Assembly: GCA_030268105.1 (NCBI GenBank)
Contig: BSDZ01000112.1
Span: forward strand, 1,135,501-1,199,500
DNA: 64,000 nucleotides
Source of the DNA: Volvox africanus
Lineage: Eukaryota; Chlorophyta; Chlorophyceae; Chlamydomonadales; Volvocaceae
Direction of reading: 5' to 3'
The notes below the pieces were generated by a model, which saw only the letters and a program-made list of their open reading frames with translations, had not been told where the DNA came from and did not search any database. Shown here in pieces: positions 1 to 10,541 of this stretch. Position 1 is the first letter of the stretch. The number at the start of each line of letters is the position of its first letter. A program made the position numbers and the translations under genes.

Positions 1-225
1 TGCGACTCAGAGCGTACACTTACACAACAAGTGCGGCAATCTAAACAAAAGCAATTAAACAATTACAAACCGGAAGCGGCGGCGTCCAAAACGGCGCGGC
101 CTAAGTCTTCGGCAAAAGTATCTAGCGGTCCTCGTGGTTCGTCGCTGGAACTCGCCATAGAAAGAACCTACTTCCGATTAGACAAAGAGAGACAGTTAGG
201 CAACGAACCTGTCTCGATACCAAAT
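1..225 (-). mobile_element. Leader and primer-binding site of Ty3 element F (body lies left of window)
   Basis: This stretch is the reverse complement, nearly base for base, of the leader that follows the 5' LTR of element D (27756-27980). The primer-binding site CTGTCTCGATACCA (plus-strand reading) lies at 209-222, just inside the LTR that starts at 226. It therefore belongs to a minus-strand Ty3 element of the D family whose gag and pol are outside the window. The ORFs that cross it are not gag and look spurious. Confidence 0.8.
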
Positions 226-1049
226 TGTTGTACCTCTCGTTCGCGTTTGCTCATAAGTATCTGCACGTCTGGAGACTTTCGACAACGATGCGCGAGCACT
301 TGCAAGTACAGCAAGGCAAGCGCGAGCAAACAGAGACAGCGGAAGACTTCAAGACGAAGAGAGATATAACTTACGGTCTTACAGGTCGGAATGATGCAAT
401 GGACGAAATCGCCGTCAGCGCCGGAAGCAAGCAATCATCACGCGGCGGTGATTAGCGAAGTTCAGGCTTAGCTCGGGCTAAGTAGAATATCGTATAGCAA
501 TAGTAATGCAGAACACACAAGTGTTCTCCGGTATCGAATGTCTAGTCTAGCTTAGCCGTCCTCGCATCTGTTATACTCGCAGCATCGCAGTGCCGTACGA
601 TTCACATTAGGAGGCCGATCCTAGATGTGACAACCCTACTGCGTATAGGCGATGTCTACTCGTAACAACGTATAAGCCTTTCCGGCATTCGCATGATGCA
701 AGGGTCCGGATAACGATATCCGGTTGCAGGGCATGCATCACGACAAGTGCGGCGCTCTCAACGTGTGCTTTAATGAAGTAATATTATATCAGATAATATT
801 ACTTATCGTTTCATAGCACGAGCATAATGCGCACTTCAATGATTCGGTCATTCATGCATGCTAGGCGGATTTGCCATGATGTGATGTCGCGATGGGTAAT
901 GACAACATGCCAGATGCATATATAAATATATGCGAATACATTTATATCATGCAGATTCATTCATATGTAATGCGTTCATCACAATAGCACTTCGCCTCGT
1001 AGAATCGCGTCGACCTACGCGTCGGCGGGAAATGAACCGTAGCACAACA
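226..1049 (-). repeat. 5' LTR of Ty3 element F (D family, 824 bp)
   Basis: On the minus strand the LTR starts TGTTGTGCTACGG at 1049 and ends GAGGTACAACA at 226. It matches the two LTRs of element D (26940-27755 and 33579-34402) along its whole length. Its outer edge at 1049/1050 interrupts the integrase of copia element B. The five bases after it are CAGCA; the matching target duplication would lie left of the window. Confidence 0.9.
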
Positions 1050-2258
1050 CAGCAGACTCAGCCAACATGGCCCTCACCTTATCCAGCAAGGTACGGTTTA
1101 GCCTCTCGGCCTTGCCATTCTGCTGGGGGGTGTACGGCGCGGACAACTGGTGTCGTACACCATTCGAAGCACAGTACAACTGAACCTGGCGATTAACAAA
1201 CTCGCCTCCACCATCCGTACGGATACACTGCAATGTGCCGTTGCTTTGCACCTGCAGCATGGTGATTGCTCTCTCCATAAAGTTAGCAACATCCGATTTC
1301 TCCTTAATGGGCTGCACAAGTGATGCTCCAGTATAGTCTTCAAGCATGGTCACAAAATACTTGTAACCACATGAAGACAGGGGCAAAGGCCCACACACAT
1401 CCAAGTGCAGCAATTGCAAAGCCTTCTGTGTCTTACCCTCAGACGCAGGGAAGGGATCACGAGCATGCTTGCCTAAGATACATGGCTCACACCTCCGACC
1501 CTCAAACTCTCTTAATTCCTTATCAGTAACCTCTAAGCCTTTCACCATCCCCTCTTGCACCAACCGCTTCATGTTTGTGAGGCCCAAATGTCCAAGACGT
1601 CGGTGCCAGAGTGATGCCGACTTGGCCTCAGACGCCAGGAATGTGGGGGCATCCGGGAACTTAACAAGGGAGGCAAAGTCAGCAGCAACTTGGGATGCAC
1701 TGGACATGAATTTATATAGCCCAGTAGTGCAGCGAGCAGCAACAATGGAAATATTGCCACGCGTAATCCTAGCCTCCGATTGATTAAATAGCACATTGAA
1801 GCCCTTATCTGTCAGGCTGCATACAGGCACTAGGTTGTGCTTAAAGCCCGGTACATAAAACACATGCTCAATGGTAACTCCAGGTGCACGGGTCGGGACT
1901 ACATCCCCATACCCCTCAGCGGGCAAAACACACCCATTTCCCACCTCTATGTTAATCTTTAACCCCAAGGGCAAAGGGCGGAAATTATGTAGGACCAACC
2001 TATTTCCGGTAATATGGTATTTGCTACCAGAATCAAGCCACCAAGGGTCCGGAACGGAGATCTCCTTCTTTACTGCCGCACTCAACGCAGCAACTTTCTC
2101 CATCCGCCACGGGAGATACCTGATGCACTTCACGCCAGACTCTAACTCAGCAATCACCTTCTTAGTCTGGTCAGTCACTTGTGGGATAAACTCACATGTC
2201 CGTGACACCAGTGTGAGGGCAACTACATCAGTTTTCTCCTTCTCAACGGCTTTGGCCA
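1050..2258 (-). pseudogene. Ty1/copia element B, pol 5' part: protease, GAG-pre-integrase and integrase, truncated
   Basis: This is the continuation of the copia polyprotein whose Gag lies at 8886-9749; element A separates the two parts. In order it shows the aspartic protease (WLDSGSKYHI), the GAG-pre-integrase zinc region (LWHRRLGHLG, CEPCILGKHA) and the integrase core with its catalytic residues in LLHLDVCGP, IRTDGGGEF and PQQNGKAER. The order PR-INT before RT is the Ty1/copia order. The frame ends at about 1050, where the LTR of element F is inserted, so reverse transcriptase and RNase H are not in the window. The apparent start codon at 2258 is not a true start: it is created by the A LTR joining the target site. 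Removing A and one copy of GGCCA restores one continuous frame with Gag. Confidence 0.9.
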
Positions 2259-3075
2259 TGTTGTATCCTTCCTTCTTCAATCATGTATTAGCTCTGCACG
2301 TCTAGGTGTTAGCTGCGTGCGTACCAATCTTACGAACAGCAAGGCAAGCCAATGTGAATAGTAGACAGCGGAAGACTCAATAGCAAGGAAAGATTCAACT
2401 TACAATGTTCTTCAGTTACAGAATTACAGTCTGCCGTCAGACCCCGTGGGCAATGTTCATCACTCGGCTGCAGATGGAATGCTAGAATAGCTCAGGCCGA
2501 ATATATATGATTATATCGTATGTATGTGTATCGGATAGAGTTAAGTACTCGAATACTTGGTCCAAAGTTAGCGTCGTGCCGACTTTGGTCTGTAGGCGGC
2601 CGTCCTCACACCTATCACGTCGTGATACCGATGTGCAGTACAGGTCTCACTGGATTACGATCTCAAGTGTGAGTACCTTGGTAAGACTGCTCTAAATATC
2701 GTGTCATTCGTGATATTATTGGATGCAACGCATGCAATATGCAAAGGTCCGAATATCGATATTCGGTTGCCGACCCAACCATCATGATCGTCGCATTCGT
2801 GCATACGCGTATGGTTTATGACACAGATGAGGTAATACTATTCAAAGTATTATTACGTGATATAATATGCCAATGGATAGATCGTGCATTAATTATCAGC
2901 CTCGAGTCAAACATGTTGACCGACAGCGCGATGTCGTGAATGATGATGCGACATGCCTGATTAGCTAGATATACTCGAGTATATCATGCTAATATGATTG
3001 TATTATGCTTCATGATATCTGAATGCATTGCGGCCTTCATAAATGTAAACGGTGATTGAACCGGCGTACGACAAC
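2259..3075 (-). repeat. 3' LTR of element A
   Basis: It matches 8071-8885 over its full length. On the minus strand it begins next to a polypurine tract GGGAGGGGGGATA and ends in TACAACA at 2259. The first bases of this copy read GTTGTCG instead of TGTTGT, so the outer TG is damaged at the 3075 edge. Confidence 0.85.
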
Positions 3076-6000
3076 TATCCCCCCTCCCATATGCAGCGTC
3101 CTCGCTGCATCGAACAGCATTGACTGCAAGGATCCTTGGGTTTGCGTGGTGCGTAGACGAGCTTCCTCCAACAGGGGCTTCATTTCCGGCGAGAAGTTAC
3201 GCATCGGCTCCCACGAATTATGCTCGCTAGAATAGCCAGTCCACTTGACCAGATATTCATGCACCTTCCGCTTTCGTCATTGTCGACCAATGCAATGAAC
3301 CCGATAATCCAGTATGTGTTCCACATCATACACCTTTTGCTTGCCTGCGATCCAGGTCTCGGGACTGGGGTCCATTACTGCAGGGGCATCAGTGTCGTTC
3401 GTAACGGGTGCTGTGCTGCGATAAGGGCGAATTAAAGAAATATGAAATGTGGGATGGATATTCATGTCAGAAGGTAGGGATAGCTCCACGGCTACATTCC
3501 CTACCATGCGAACAACGGGATATGGACCGATCCAACGAGGTAACAATTTACGGGAACGTGCGTTCGGTTTGCCCATCGGATTGTGGATGATATGCTGTGC
3601 TCAAATGAACGTGCATACCGACGAGCTCACATAGCGCTTCCCAAAACTTAGACGTGAATTGACTGCCGCGATCGGATATCACATTTTTAGGAACGCCATG
3701 CAATCGTACCACATTATCAAAAAATAATCGTGCCGTTTGCTCAGCGGTGCAAGACGAGGTGCAGGGGGCTAAGTGGACCATCTTGGTCAAACGATCGACC
3801 ATTACAAACACCGAGTCGTATCCCCCCTCAGTTTTGGGCAGCGCGACTACGAAGTCCATAGAAACACTTTCCCAAGGGGCATCTGGTATAGGTAAAGGTT
3901 GTAGTAAACCCTGGCCCTTACCGGATAGTGCTTTATTGCGCTGACAGAGACTGCACCTTTGCACGAAGTTTTCCGCATCCTTCATCACGCGCGGCCACCA
4001 GAATGAGCGTCGTACAAGCTCTGCCAAACGCGTACTTCCAGGATGTCCTGCTAACGGGTCCTCATGGAACCGTGCAAAAGTATCGTAGCGCAAAGCGTCA
4101 TCGTTCGGCACGACGATTTGTGTGGTCGAGCCATCCTTCCGTAGCCACAAATCGTTGCGCTTGTGCAAATGCTCCACATTGCTTGGTGAAGCAAACCATG
4201 GATCGGCTTGATACGCTATCTTGAGTCACTGCGCAAGGTCCGCTGCTATCGGCACCTCCTGACTGCGTGAACGAGTGACCGGTGCTGCCAGGATTGCAGC
4301 GTGCAATGATGGATGTCGACTGAGGGCGTCAGCAATATTAATTCTGCCGGCGGTATACTCCCCTGTGCAGTCGAAACGAGATAGATACTCCATCCTCCGG
4401 GCTTGTCGTCGGTTAAGCGTAGGGACACTCTGCAAGAATGTCAGCGGCTTATGATCGGTCTTCAGCGTAAAAGGGCGGCCCTTGAGGTAACAACACCATT
4501 CTTCAAAGCATGTAGAGCTGCCAACAGCTCCTGCTCTCCGGTTGTATGTCGGGTCTCCGCACCCGAAAACTTCTTACTCGTGAAGGCGATCGGTCGTCCT
4601 TCCTGCAACAATACAGCGCCGCTTCCATGCAAGGAAGCATCCGATACAACTTCAACACGGAATGGCAACGAGTGATCAGGGAAAGAGAGGGTAACGTCGT
4701 CGGCGACGATTCGCTTGAGCTCTTCGAATGCCCGCTGACACGCAGGTGTCCAGGCTTTGAGGGAAGCGAAACCTCCTTTCTTCGTCAACTTCGTAAGCGG
4801 GGCCGCAATAATGGAGTAATTTTTAATAAACTTACGGAAGTAGTTGGTCAAACCCAAGAACTGGCGTAGTTCGGTGAGGTTCTGAGGCGCGGGCCATTCA
4901 CGAACCACAGCTACCTTCCGCGGATCCATCCTGACCCCAGTGGCCGACACGATGTGGCCCAAATACTCCACTTGCGGCTGCGCCCAAAAACACTTGGCGC
5001 GTTTAGCAAACAATTGCTCCCGCTTCATCACCTCAAGCACGAGCTCGAGATGCTTCAGGTGCTCTTCGCGCGTTTTGGAATATATTAAAATATCATCCAA
5101 ATAGCAAACGACGAACCTGTAGATATACGGTCTGAACATGCGATCCATCACTGCTTGAAATGTGGTGGGCGCATTAGTAAGTCCAAACGACAAGACCGTG
5201 TACTCGAAGTGACCAAAGGGAGTCCGGAAAGCGGTTTTCAGAATATCAGAGGCAGCACTGCGTATCTGATTATACCCTTGTTGAAGGTCAATCGAGGAAA
5301 AGTAAGCCCCGATAATCAATGCACATACGCAGCGTCCCATCCTTCTTACCGACAAACAATATCGGAGCCGAATATGGCGATGTGCTGGGCCGAATCATAC
5401 CCTTTGCAAGCAGATGCCTCACTCGCCGTTTCATCCGCTCAACTTTAGCGGACTTAGCCTGTACGTAGGTTGTGAAACGGGGTGCTCGGGCACAAGAGGG
5501 ATCATATAGTCAGCAGGGAACATAGGTGGGAGCCCCAAGATGACAAATGCATCAGTATAATTTTGGCAATAGGGGGCTGCGACCTCAGAATCTTTCGCAA
5601 GAGCCTGTGCGGTGGTAGCAATTGATTGCACCCAAGGCCTCACAAGCAATTCATGGGTGTTTTTCCTTATCATTGATAAGATTACCTTACACCCCTCAAG
5701 CTTGGGTTCTTTATTTCGGCGAACGGACGCCGCTTAACCAACATTAACCACAGGCTCCGCACAATTCCGTCCTCCTCTGGTGTGACATCTTGGTACGACA
5801 GACAAGGTACCTTAGGCGATAGGTTCCCTTTTGCACAATGGCCAATTGTGCTGGACTCCATATCGATGCACGCGCGGTACTGTCGTTATGTCGCGGCACC
5901 CAATGTCCATGTAGTGCTGTCTCCGGGAGACCTTGTTGCACTCATTGGGCCCTAACACACAGAGGGTCCTTCGATGACTAAGGGTGATTCTGCCCACGAT

Positions 6001-6355
6001 GGGATGCTTACCCTCATTAGCGAGGGTAACCTGAATGCTTAGACGACTAGGGGGCCAACCCCATAATGCTTATCGCTCTTCATAATAGCAATAAGGTCGT
6101 CAGTGTCCGAAATTTCAAGGAACAAAATGACTTCATCGTCATTGGTAGAGTCAAACGTAGTGAACCCCCGCTACGCTCCTGCGACCCACGATGCTCCACA
6201 GGTACGGATTCGTTAAGAACGCATATTTACCAGCCATCTGATCATCTAATCAACGGCAGTGGAGAGTCTTCTTCATGCCAGAATCACTGGGTACAATTAG
6301 GAGTAGTAGTGGTCAACACATAAGGCCTAACTCCTCGTCGGGTATCAGTCCCTTA
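3037..6355 (-). pseudogene. Ty3 element A pol: decayed protease, RT, RNase H, integrase and chromodomain
   Basis: Pieces of one Ty3 Pol lie in different frames. A protease remnant ([11 protein letters not shown]) is near 5990-6035. The RT is at about 5355-4800 ([20 protein letters not shown]), RNase H at about 4700-4230, and the integrase with its H2C2 zinc region and core ([20 protein letters not shown]) at 4177-3590. The C-terminal region and chromodomain (VKWTGYSSEHNSWEP) lie at 3576-3140. Compared with D, about 27 codons are missing in the RT near 5310, between the CIDYRG and AYFSSID motifs. About 130 codons are missing in the integrase near 3570, between QTERT and SRKLLP. With several further frameshifts and stops it cannot encode a working Pol. 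Confidence 0.85.
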
Positions 6356-7642
6356 CTAATGCGACCTGGGTGACCCGACTACATCGACAGAAATCGTGCC
6401 CTGTGCTTCGTCCATCGGGTGTAGTTCTGCAGCTAACGGAGGTAGAAGTGGGCAGTTCCTTGTAAGATGGTTTGATGCGCACCGAAGACAAACTCCCAAT
6501 TGTCGTCGCTGTGCGAACTCCGTCTGGGTGCATCCCCATTTAGCAAGCCATCGATTTTCTGTCCTCAACCGCTTCGATTCCGATGCAGCTCCACGTGATG
6601 CGACGGTATTCTGTGGCGCGTCTCTCCTCTTCCGTACACTCCGAGTTACTTGCGAATTTCGTGGACTTAATCCCCGGCTGCCAGAAACATGGACGCGACT
6701 GGTCGAAGGGGCGCCAGCCCGACACATAGGTGCAGGCGGTAGCGGGATGCCAGTAGTCTCAGGTGCTGGGTCAGTCTCATTGGAGGTATCTTGCGTCGTG
6801 TCCACTGGTAATGGTGCTAAGGCTGTCGGGTGCTCTTGTCCCGTCCTGAGGCGAGCTTCGGCGTCGTGAACGATCTGAACCCATCGCGTATACGATCTTG
6901 TCCTTTCCAGCGCCGGATCCGTAATACTCGCTCTGGCCAACTGGAGAGGGAGACCACGTTGGAACCAATAAATGTAGTCCCCTTCTGAAAAACCGATCAT
7001 GGGTGCCGTCAGACCTTCAAACCGCAACCGGTAGTCCTCCACGGACTCGTCAGGTCGGATTCGGTAGGTGCCTGCATGTAGTTCTCGGTACATGGCAGCC
7101 ACTTGTGATTGATTTCCGGGAGCGAATCGAGTAAGCAGCGCGTTAATTAGTTCTTTGAACGTAAAGTGCTCCTGTACAGTGGTCCAATGGTCATACCATT
7201 CCCTCGCAACGCCGCTTAGCGTGGCCCCAATAAATAAACACTTCACCTCGTCGCAATCGCCACCTTTTACCAACTTCAAGTATCTTTTAGCATCGCGAAC
7301 ATATGAGCGGGCAGCACTTGCGATAGTCTTGGGTTCCGCGATGGGAGGAATATGAAATTGAGGTGTGGGGACGACGAAACCGGGGACTCCGCCTTCATCC
7401 ATAAGTTGTTGCAGCGATACCATTGCCAGGTCCGGCTCCGTTTCAGGGGGCCCCGCGTGATCTGACGTCCCAGTGGGGCCCTGAATTGGATAAGGACCAT
7501 TCGGCTGGGGAACGTCGGGCTGGGGATTATGTAAATTATCAGTATTCGGTGGGATCTCCGGTCCTTCATTATGGGCTCCAACACTGGCCTGTTCACACTC
7601 TCCCGTAGATGGGGAATATTGAATATGCGACATGTATTCCAA
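6356..7642 (-). CDS. Ty3 element A Gag (428 aa, frame intact)
   Basis: The frame encodes a Ty3-type Gag. Residues from about 100 to 290 form the retrotransposon Gag/capsid region (YLKLVKGGDC, WYDHWTTVQEHF, YRLRFEGLTAPM, YWFQRGLP). A CCHC zinc knuckle, CLRCASNHLTRNC, lies near the C-terminus. The protein would assemble the particle that packages the element RNA. It ends in TAG at 6356-6358, at once followed by TAA. The TAG falls at the same place after the zinc knuckle as the gag-pol stop in C, D and G, but here the sequence beyond it is decayed. Gag is therefore the only intact gene of this element. Confidence 0.85.
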   Translation of the reverse strand: MEYMSHIQYSPSTGECEQASVGAHNEGPEIPPNTDNLHNPQPDVPQPNGPYPIQGPTGTSDHAGPPETEPDLAMVSLQQLMDEGGVPGFVVPTPQFHIPPIAEPKTIASAARSYVRDAKRYLKLVKGGDCDEVKCLFIGATLSGVAREWYDHWTTVQEHFTFKELINALLTRFAPGNQSQVAAMYRELHAGTYRIRPDESVEDYRLRFEGLTAPMIGFSEGDYIYWFQRGLPLQLARASITDPALERTRSYTRWVQIVHDAEARLRTGQEHPTALAPLPVDTTQDTSNETDPAPETTGIPLPPAPMCRAGAPSTSRVHVSGSRGLSPRNSQVTRSVRKRRDAPQNTVASRGAASESKRLRTENRWLAKWGCTQTEFAQRRQLGVCLRCASNHLTRNCPLLPPLAAELHPMDEAQGTISVDVVGSPRSH

Positions 7643-8070
7643 TTAAGACTTCACAAGGAAAATAGGTGGAGGTAAAACTGTACCTTAGGGATTTCCTCTC
7701 GTGTACCGTTCTCACCCGAGTAAAACTCCGACGTGGACGGTAACGTAACCCACCAGTATGTTGTCACCTTCAAATTGATATCTCTTCAGCAACTGATCCT
7801 GTCCGATACCCAACTCTATCGAGGAGGCGACTTCAAGTGTGATGGCAACAGAATTTCTTCTGCGGACTTAAGACCTTGCGGGTAACAAAAGTATGGTTGT
7901 TATTTAACAGACCGATATTGTATCAGGAGTTCAGGTAGAGGATAGTACCGTATCAGCTTTCCGGCGAGGTTATCTCGTGATACTCTTCGCCGCCGCTCGC
8001 TCGTGCGAGAACCTACTCTTCGCTAGTGACGATGAGACAGCCGTGAGTCGAACTGTCTCGCTACCAAATT
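7643..8070 (-). mobile_element. Leader and primer-binding site of element A
   Basis: This is non-coding leader between the 5' LTR and the gag start. The primer-binding site reads TGGTAGCGAGACAG on the minus strand (8053-8066), four bases inside the LTR edge. It differs by one base from the site of D and F (TGGTATCGAGACAG). I did not identify the tRNA that would prime here. Confidence 0.75.
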
Positions 8071-8885
8071 TGTTGTATCCTTCCTTCCTCAATCATGTAT
8101 TAGCTCTGCACGTCTAGGTGTTAGCTGCGTGCGTACCAATCTTACGAACAGCAAGGCAAGCCAATGCGAATAGTAGACAGCGGAAGACTCAATAGCAAGG
8201 AAAGATTCAACTTACAATGTTCTTCAGTTACAGAATTACAGTCTGCCATCAGACCCCGTGGGCAATGTTCATCACTCGGCTGCAGATGGAATGCTAGAAT
8301 AGCTCAGGCCGAATGTAAATGATTATATCGTATGTATGCGTATCGAATAGAGTTAAGTACTCGAATACTTGGTCCAAAGTTAGCATTGCGCCGACTTCGG
8401 TCTCTATGCGGCCGTCCTCGCACCTATCACGTCGCGATACCGATGTGCAGTACAGGTCTCACTGGATTACGATCTCAAGTGTGAGTACCTTGGTAAGACT
8501 GCTCTAAATATCGTGTCATTCGTGATATTATTGGATGCAACACATGCAATATGCAAAGGTCCGAATATCGATATTCGGTTGCCGACCCAACCATCGCGAT
8601 CATCGCATTCTTGCATACACGTATGGTTTATGACACAGATGAGGTAATACTATTCAAAGTATTATTACGTGATATAATATGCCAATGGATAGATCGCGCA
8701 TTAATTATCAGCCTCGAGTCAAACATGTTGACCGACAGCGCGATGTCGTGAATGATGATGCGACATGCCTGATTAGCTAGATATACTCGAGTATATCATG
8801 CTAATATGATTGTATTATGCTTCATGATATCTGAATGCATTGCGGCCTTCATAAATGTAAACGGTGATTGAACCCGCGTACAACA
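8071..8885 (-). repeat. 5' LTR of element A (815 bp)
   Basis: The plus-strand copy runs from TGTTGTATCC at 8071 to GCGTACAACA at 8885. It is the partner of 2259-3075. A related but older copy of this LTR is found at 34403-35413. Confidence 0.9.
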
Positions 8886-9749
8886 GGCCACACCATCCTG
8901 CTTCTTCCAGCACTTTTCCTCAACATGACCCGGCCTTCCACACCAAGTGCACTTCACACCGGACCTTTGCTTCGCACTATGTAACCCACTGGATGACTCA
9001 CTGGTCGACGTACTGGCGCCCACCGACGAACGGTTTTTCTTCGGGCAGAAGTGAGTGATGTGCCCAACCTCGCCACAAGTATAGCACTTTCTTTCACGCC
9101 CAGCAAACAGCACCGGCGTTGACTCCTTGACCTCAGATTTGACATCGGTCATCCTCTTAGCCTCCTCCGCGACAAGTACTATCCTTAAGTCAGCGAAAGA
9201 CTTCGGATATCCAAATGCAACGAACATACTGTCAAAATGTGAGTATGCAGGGGGCAACTTCCCCACAATGTGCATAATGGCCGACGCCTCGGTGATCTTG
9301 TAGTTAGTATCAAGGTCTAACTTTCGGAACAAGTCTTCAGCCCTCGTGAGAAAATCGGTCATACTTTCATCACCCTGCTTGGCAAGGTGTGCCCAGGCGT
9401 GTGAAGCAGAAATAACGACTGCCCCCTCTATGTTCTTCGCCCACGCCTTTAACCTTTCCCACAAATCAAGCGCCCCAGTAGTAGACGCAATCTCACTTGC
9501 ATTTGTTGCCGGATCAAGACGAAAAGTAATGGCAGCTCGAGCCTTCCTCACCATCTCCTTTTCCTTCACGTAGTTCGCGTCGCCCACCGCAGGCATGACG
9601 AACGTAGGTGAAATGTAGTCGCCATAACCATCGAAGTCTAGGACTGATTCCATTTTGTGGAACCAGCTCCGGGTGTTGGTCGATGAGAGCTCCTTGACGT
9701 ACTCCCTTGAAAGCGACATGGCGGTAAATTCAACTTTCACAAAACTCAA
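8886..9749 (-). CDS. Ty1/copia element B Gag, interrupted by element A
   Basis: This is the N-terminal part of a copia Gag-Pol polyprotein, starting at ATG 9749. It has the UBN2-type Gag region (LWERLKAWAKNIEG, FDSMFVAFGYP) followed by two CCHC zinc knuckles, CYTCGEVGHITHFC and CTWCGRPGHVEEKC. The authentic frame stops being B sequence at 8886, where element A is inserted; residues beyond that in the open frame come from the A LTR. The frame continues in element B at 2258 without a shift. B is therefore a disrupted copy whose gag and protease-integrase are each intact in sequence. Confidence 0.88.
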
Positions 9750-9795
9750 AACAACTCAGGACAAGTGAAGTCCTATAACAAGGGCCACCACGTCA

Positions 9796-9811
9796 CGCGG
9801 GGCTCATAACC
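9796..9811 (-). promoter_or_regulatory. Primer-binding site of copia element B, complementary to an initiator-Met tRNA anticodon arm
   Basis: Directly inside the 5' LTR of B the plus strand reads CGCGGGGCTCATAACC. This matches the anticodon stem-loop of eukaryotic initiator methionine tRNA (loop CUCAUAA), not the 3' acceptor end that most LTR elements use. Drosophila copia primes from a cleaved initiator-Met half-tRNA in this way. By inference B uses the same priming mode. Confidence 0.7.
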
Positions 9812-10541
9812 TGTTGTGAAACTGTCGTCGCAACAGCTGAGTAAAGGTCCAGTTCAGCACAATGCTGGACAAGCGAGCTGCCACTATGCCTCTGTTAAGG
9901 AGATAGAAGAAGTATACCGCTGCAATGATGTATTACAGTAGTCAGAAGAGGTTAGAAGTATAAGACACTAGACGATTGCTAGCTGTTGGGTGACTATTGC
10001 AGAGCTCAGGTACCCTTAAATACTAGTTCTGATGGCTTCTGATCAACCACTCCCTGGAGCACTGCAGTATGCAGCTCTCTACCATTGGGTAGTTGCCCAG
10101 CACCTACCACCAGCAACTTCCTACCACTTGGCGGCTGCTCAGCACCTATCACCTTGCACACTGCAATTGCCTGTCACAACTGCCGCCCTGCAACTGCTAG
10201 ATAGGTAACTGTGACGGTTTGCACCGTCCACAACTTAACAGCCTCCAGCCACAAGGACACTCCAAAGTCCGGGCAAGCAATAGATCGTTACAAACAGCTA
10301 ATGAGGTATGAGAACCTCGCCAAATATATAGTTGAAGTGTTAAGTGCCGTACCCTCCGTCTAGATCGTCGAACGCACTGATTAGGAAAGAGATTGCTGGC
10401 TCAGCGTCAGAAGACCAAACGCCAATCTTACGCCATGACAGAAACTTCATGACAGAAACAGCCTAAACAGGCAAGACCTAGATATCACCGAGAATACCAA
10501 TCGTTAGGAAGATAGAAGAAGTCTGACCGAATATCACAACA
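9812..10541 (-). repeat. 5' LTR of copia element B (730 bp)
   Basis: Perfect 8-base terminal inverted repeats bound it, TGTTGTGA at 9812 and TCACAACA ending at 10541. It adjoins the primer-binding site and lies upstream of the gag start at 9749. The partner 3' LTR is outside the window, so the boundary is supported by termini and position only. The five bases after it are AATGA. Confidence 0.75.

Larger units (their letters stand above)
2254..8890 (-). mobile_element. Ty3-type LTR retrotransposon A (defective), with target duplication GGCCA
   Basis: The element occupies 2259-8885. GGCCA is found at 2254-2258 and again at 8886-8890, so both ends are intact. It has a 3' LTR at 2259-3075, a polypurine tract (plus-strand CCCCCCTCCC near 3079-3088), decayed pol, gag, leader, a primer site at 8053-8066 and a 5' LTR at 8071-8885. 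It is inserted in the coding region of copia element B. The LTRs differ at only a few positions in about 815 bases, so the insertion is fairly recent. Yet the internal region has large deletions and many frame breaks, which suggests that it moved as a defective copy using proteins from a relative such as D or G. Confidence 0.9.

Noticed and set aside
2260..2305. Translation start for the copia protease-integrase at 2258
   Set aside because: The Met arises from the junction with the A LTR; the real frame comes from Gag at 8886.
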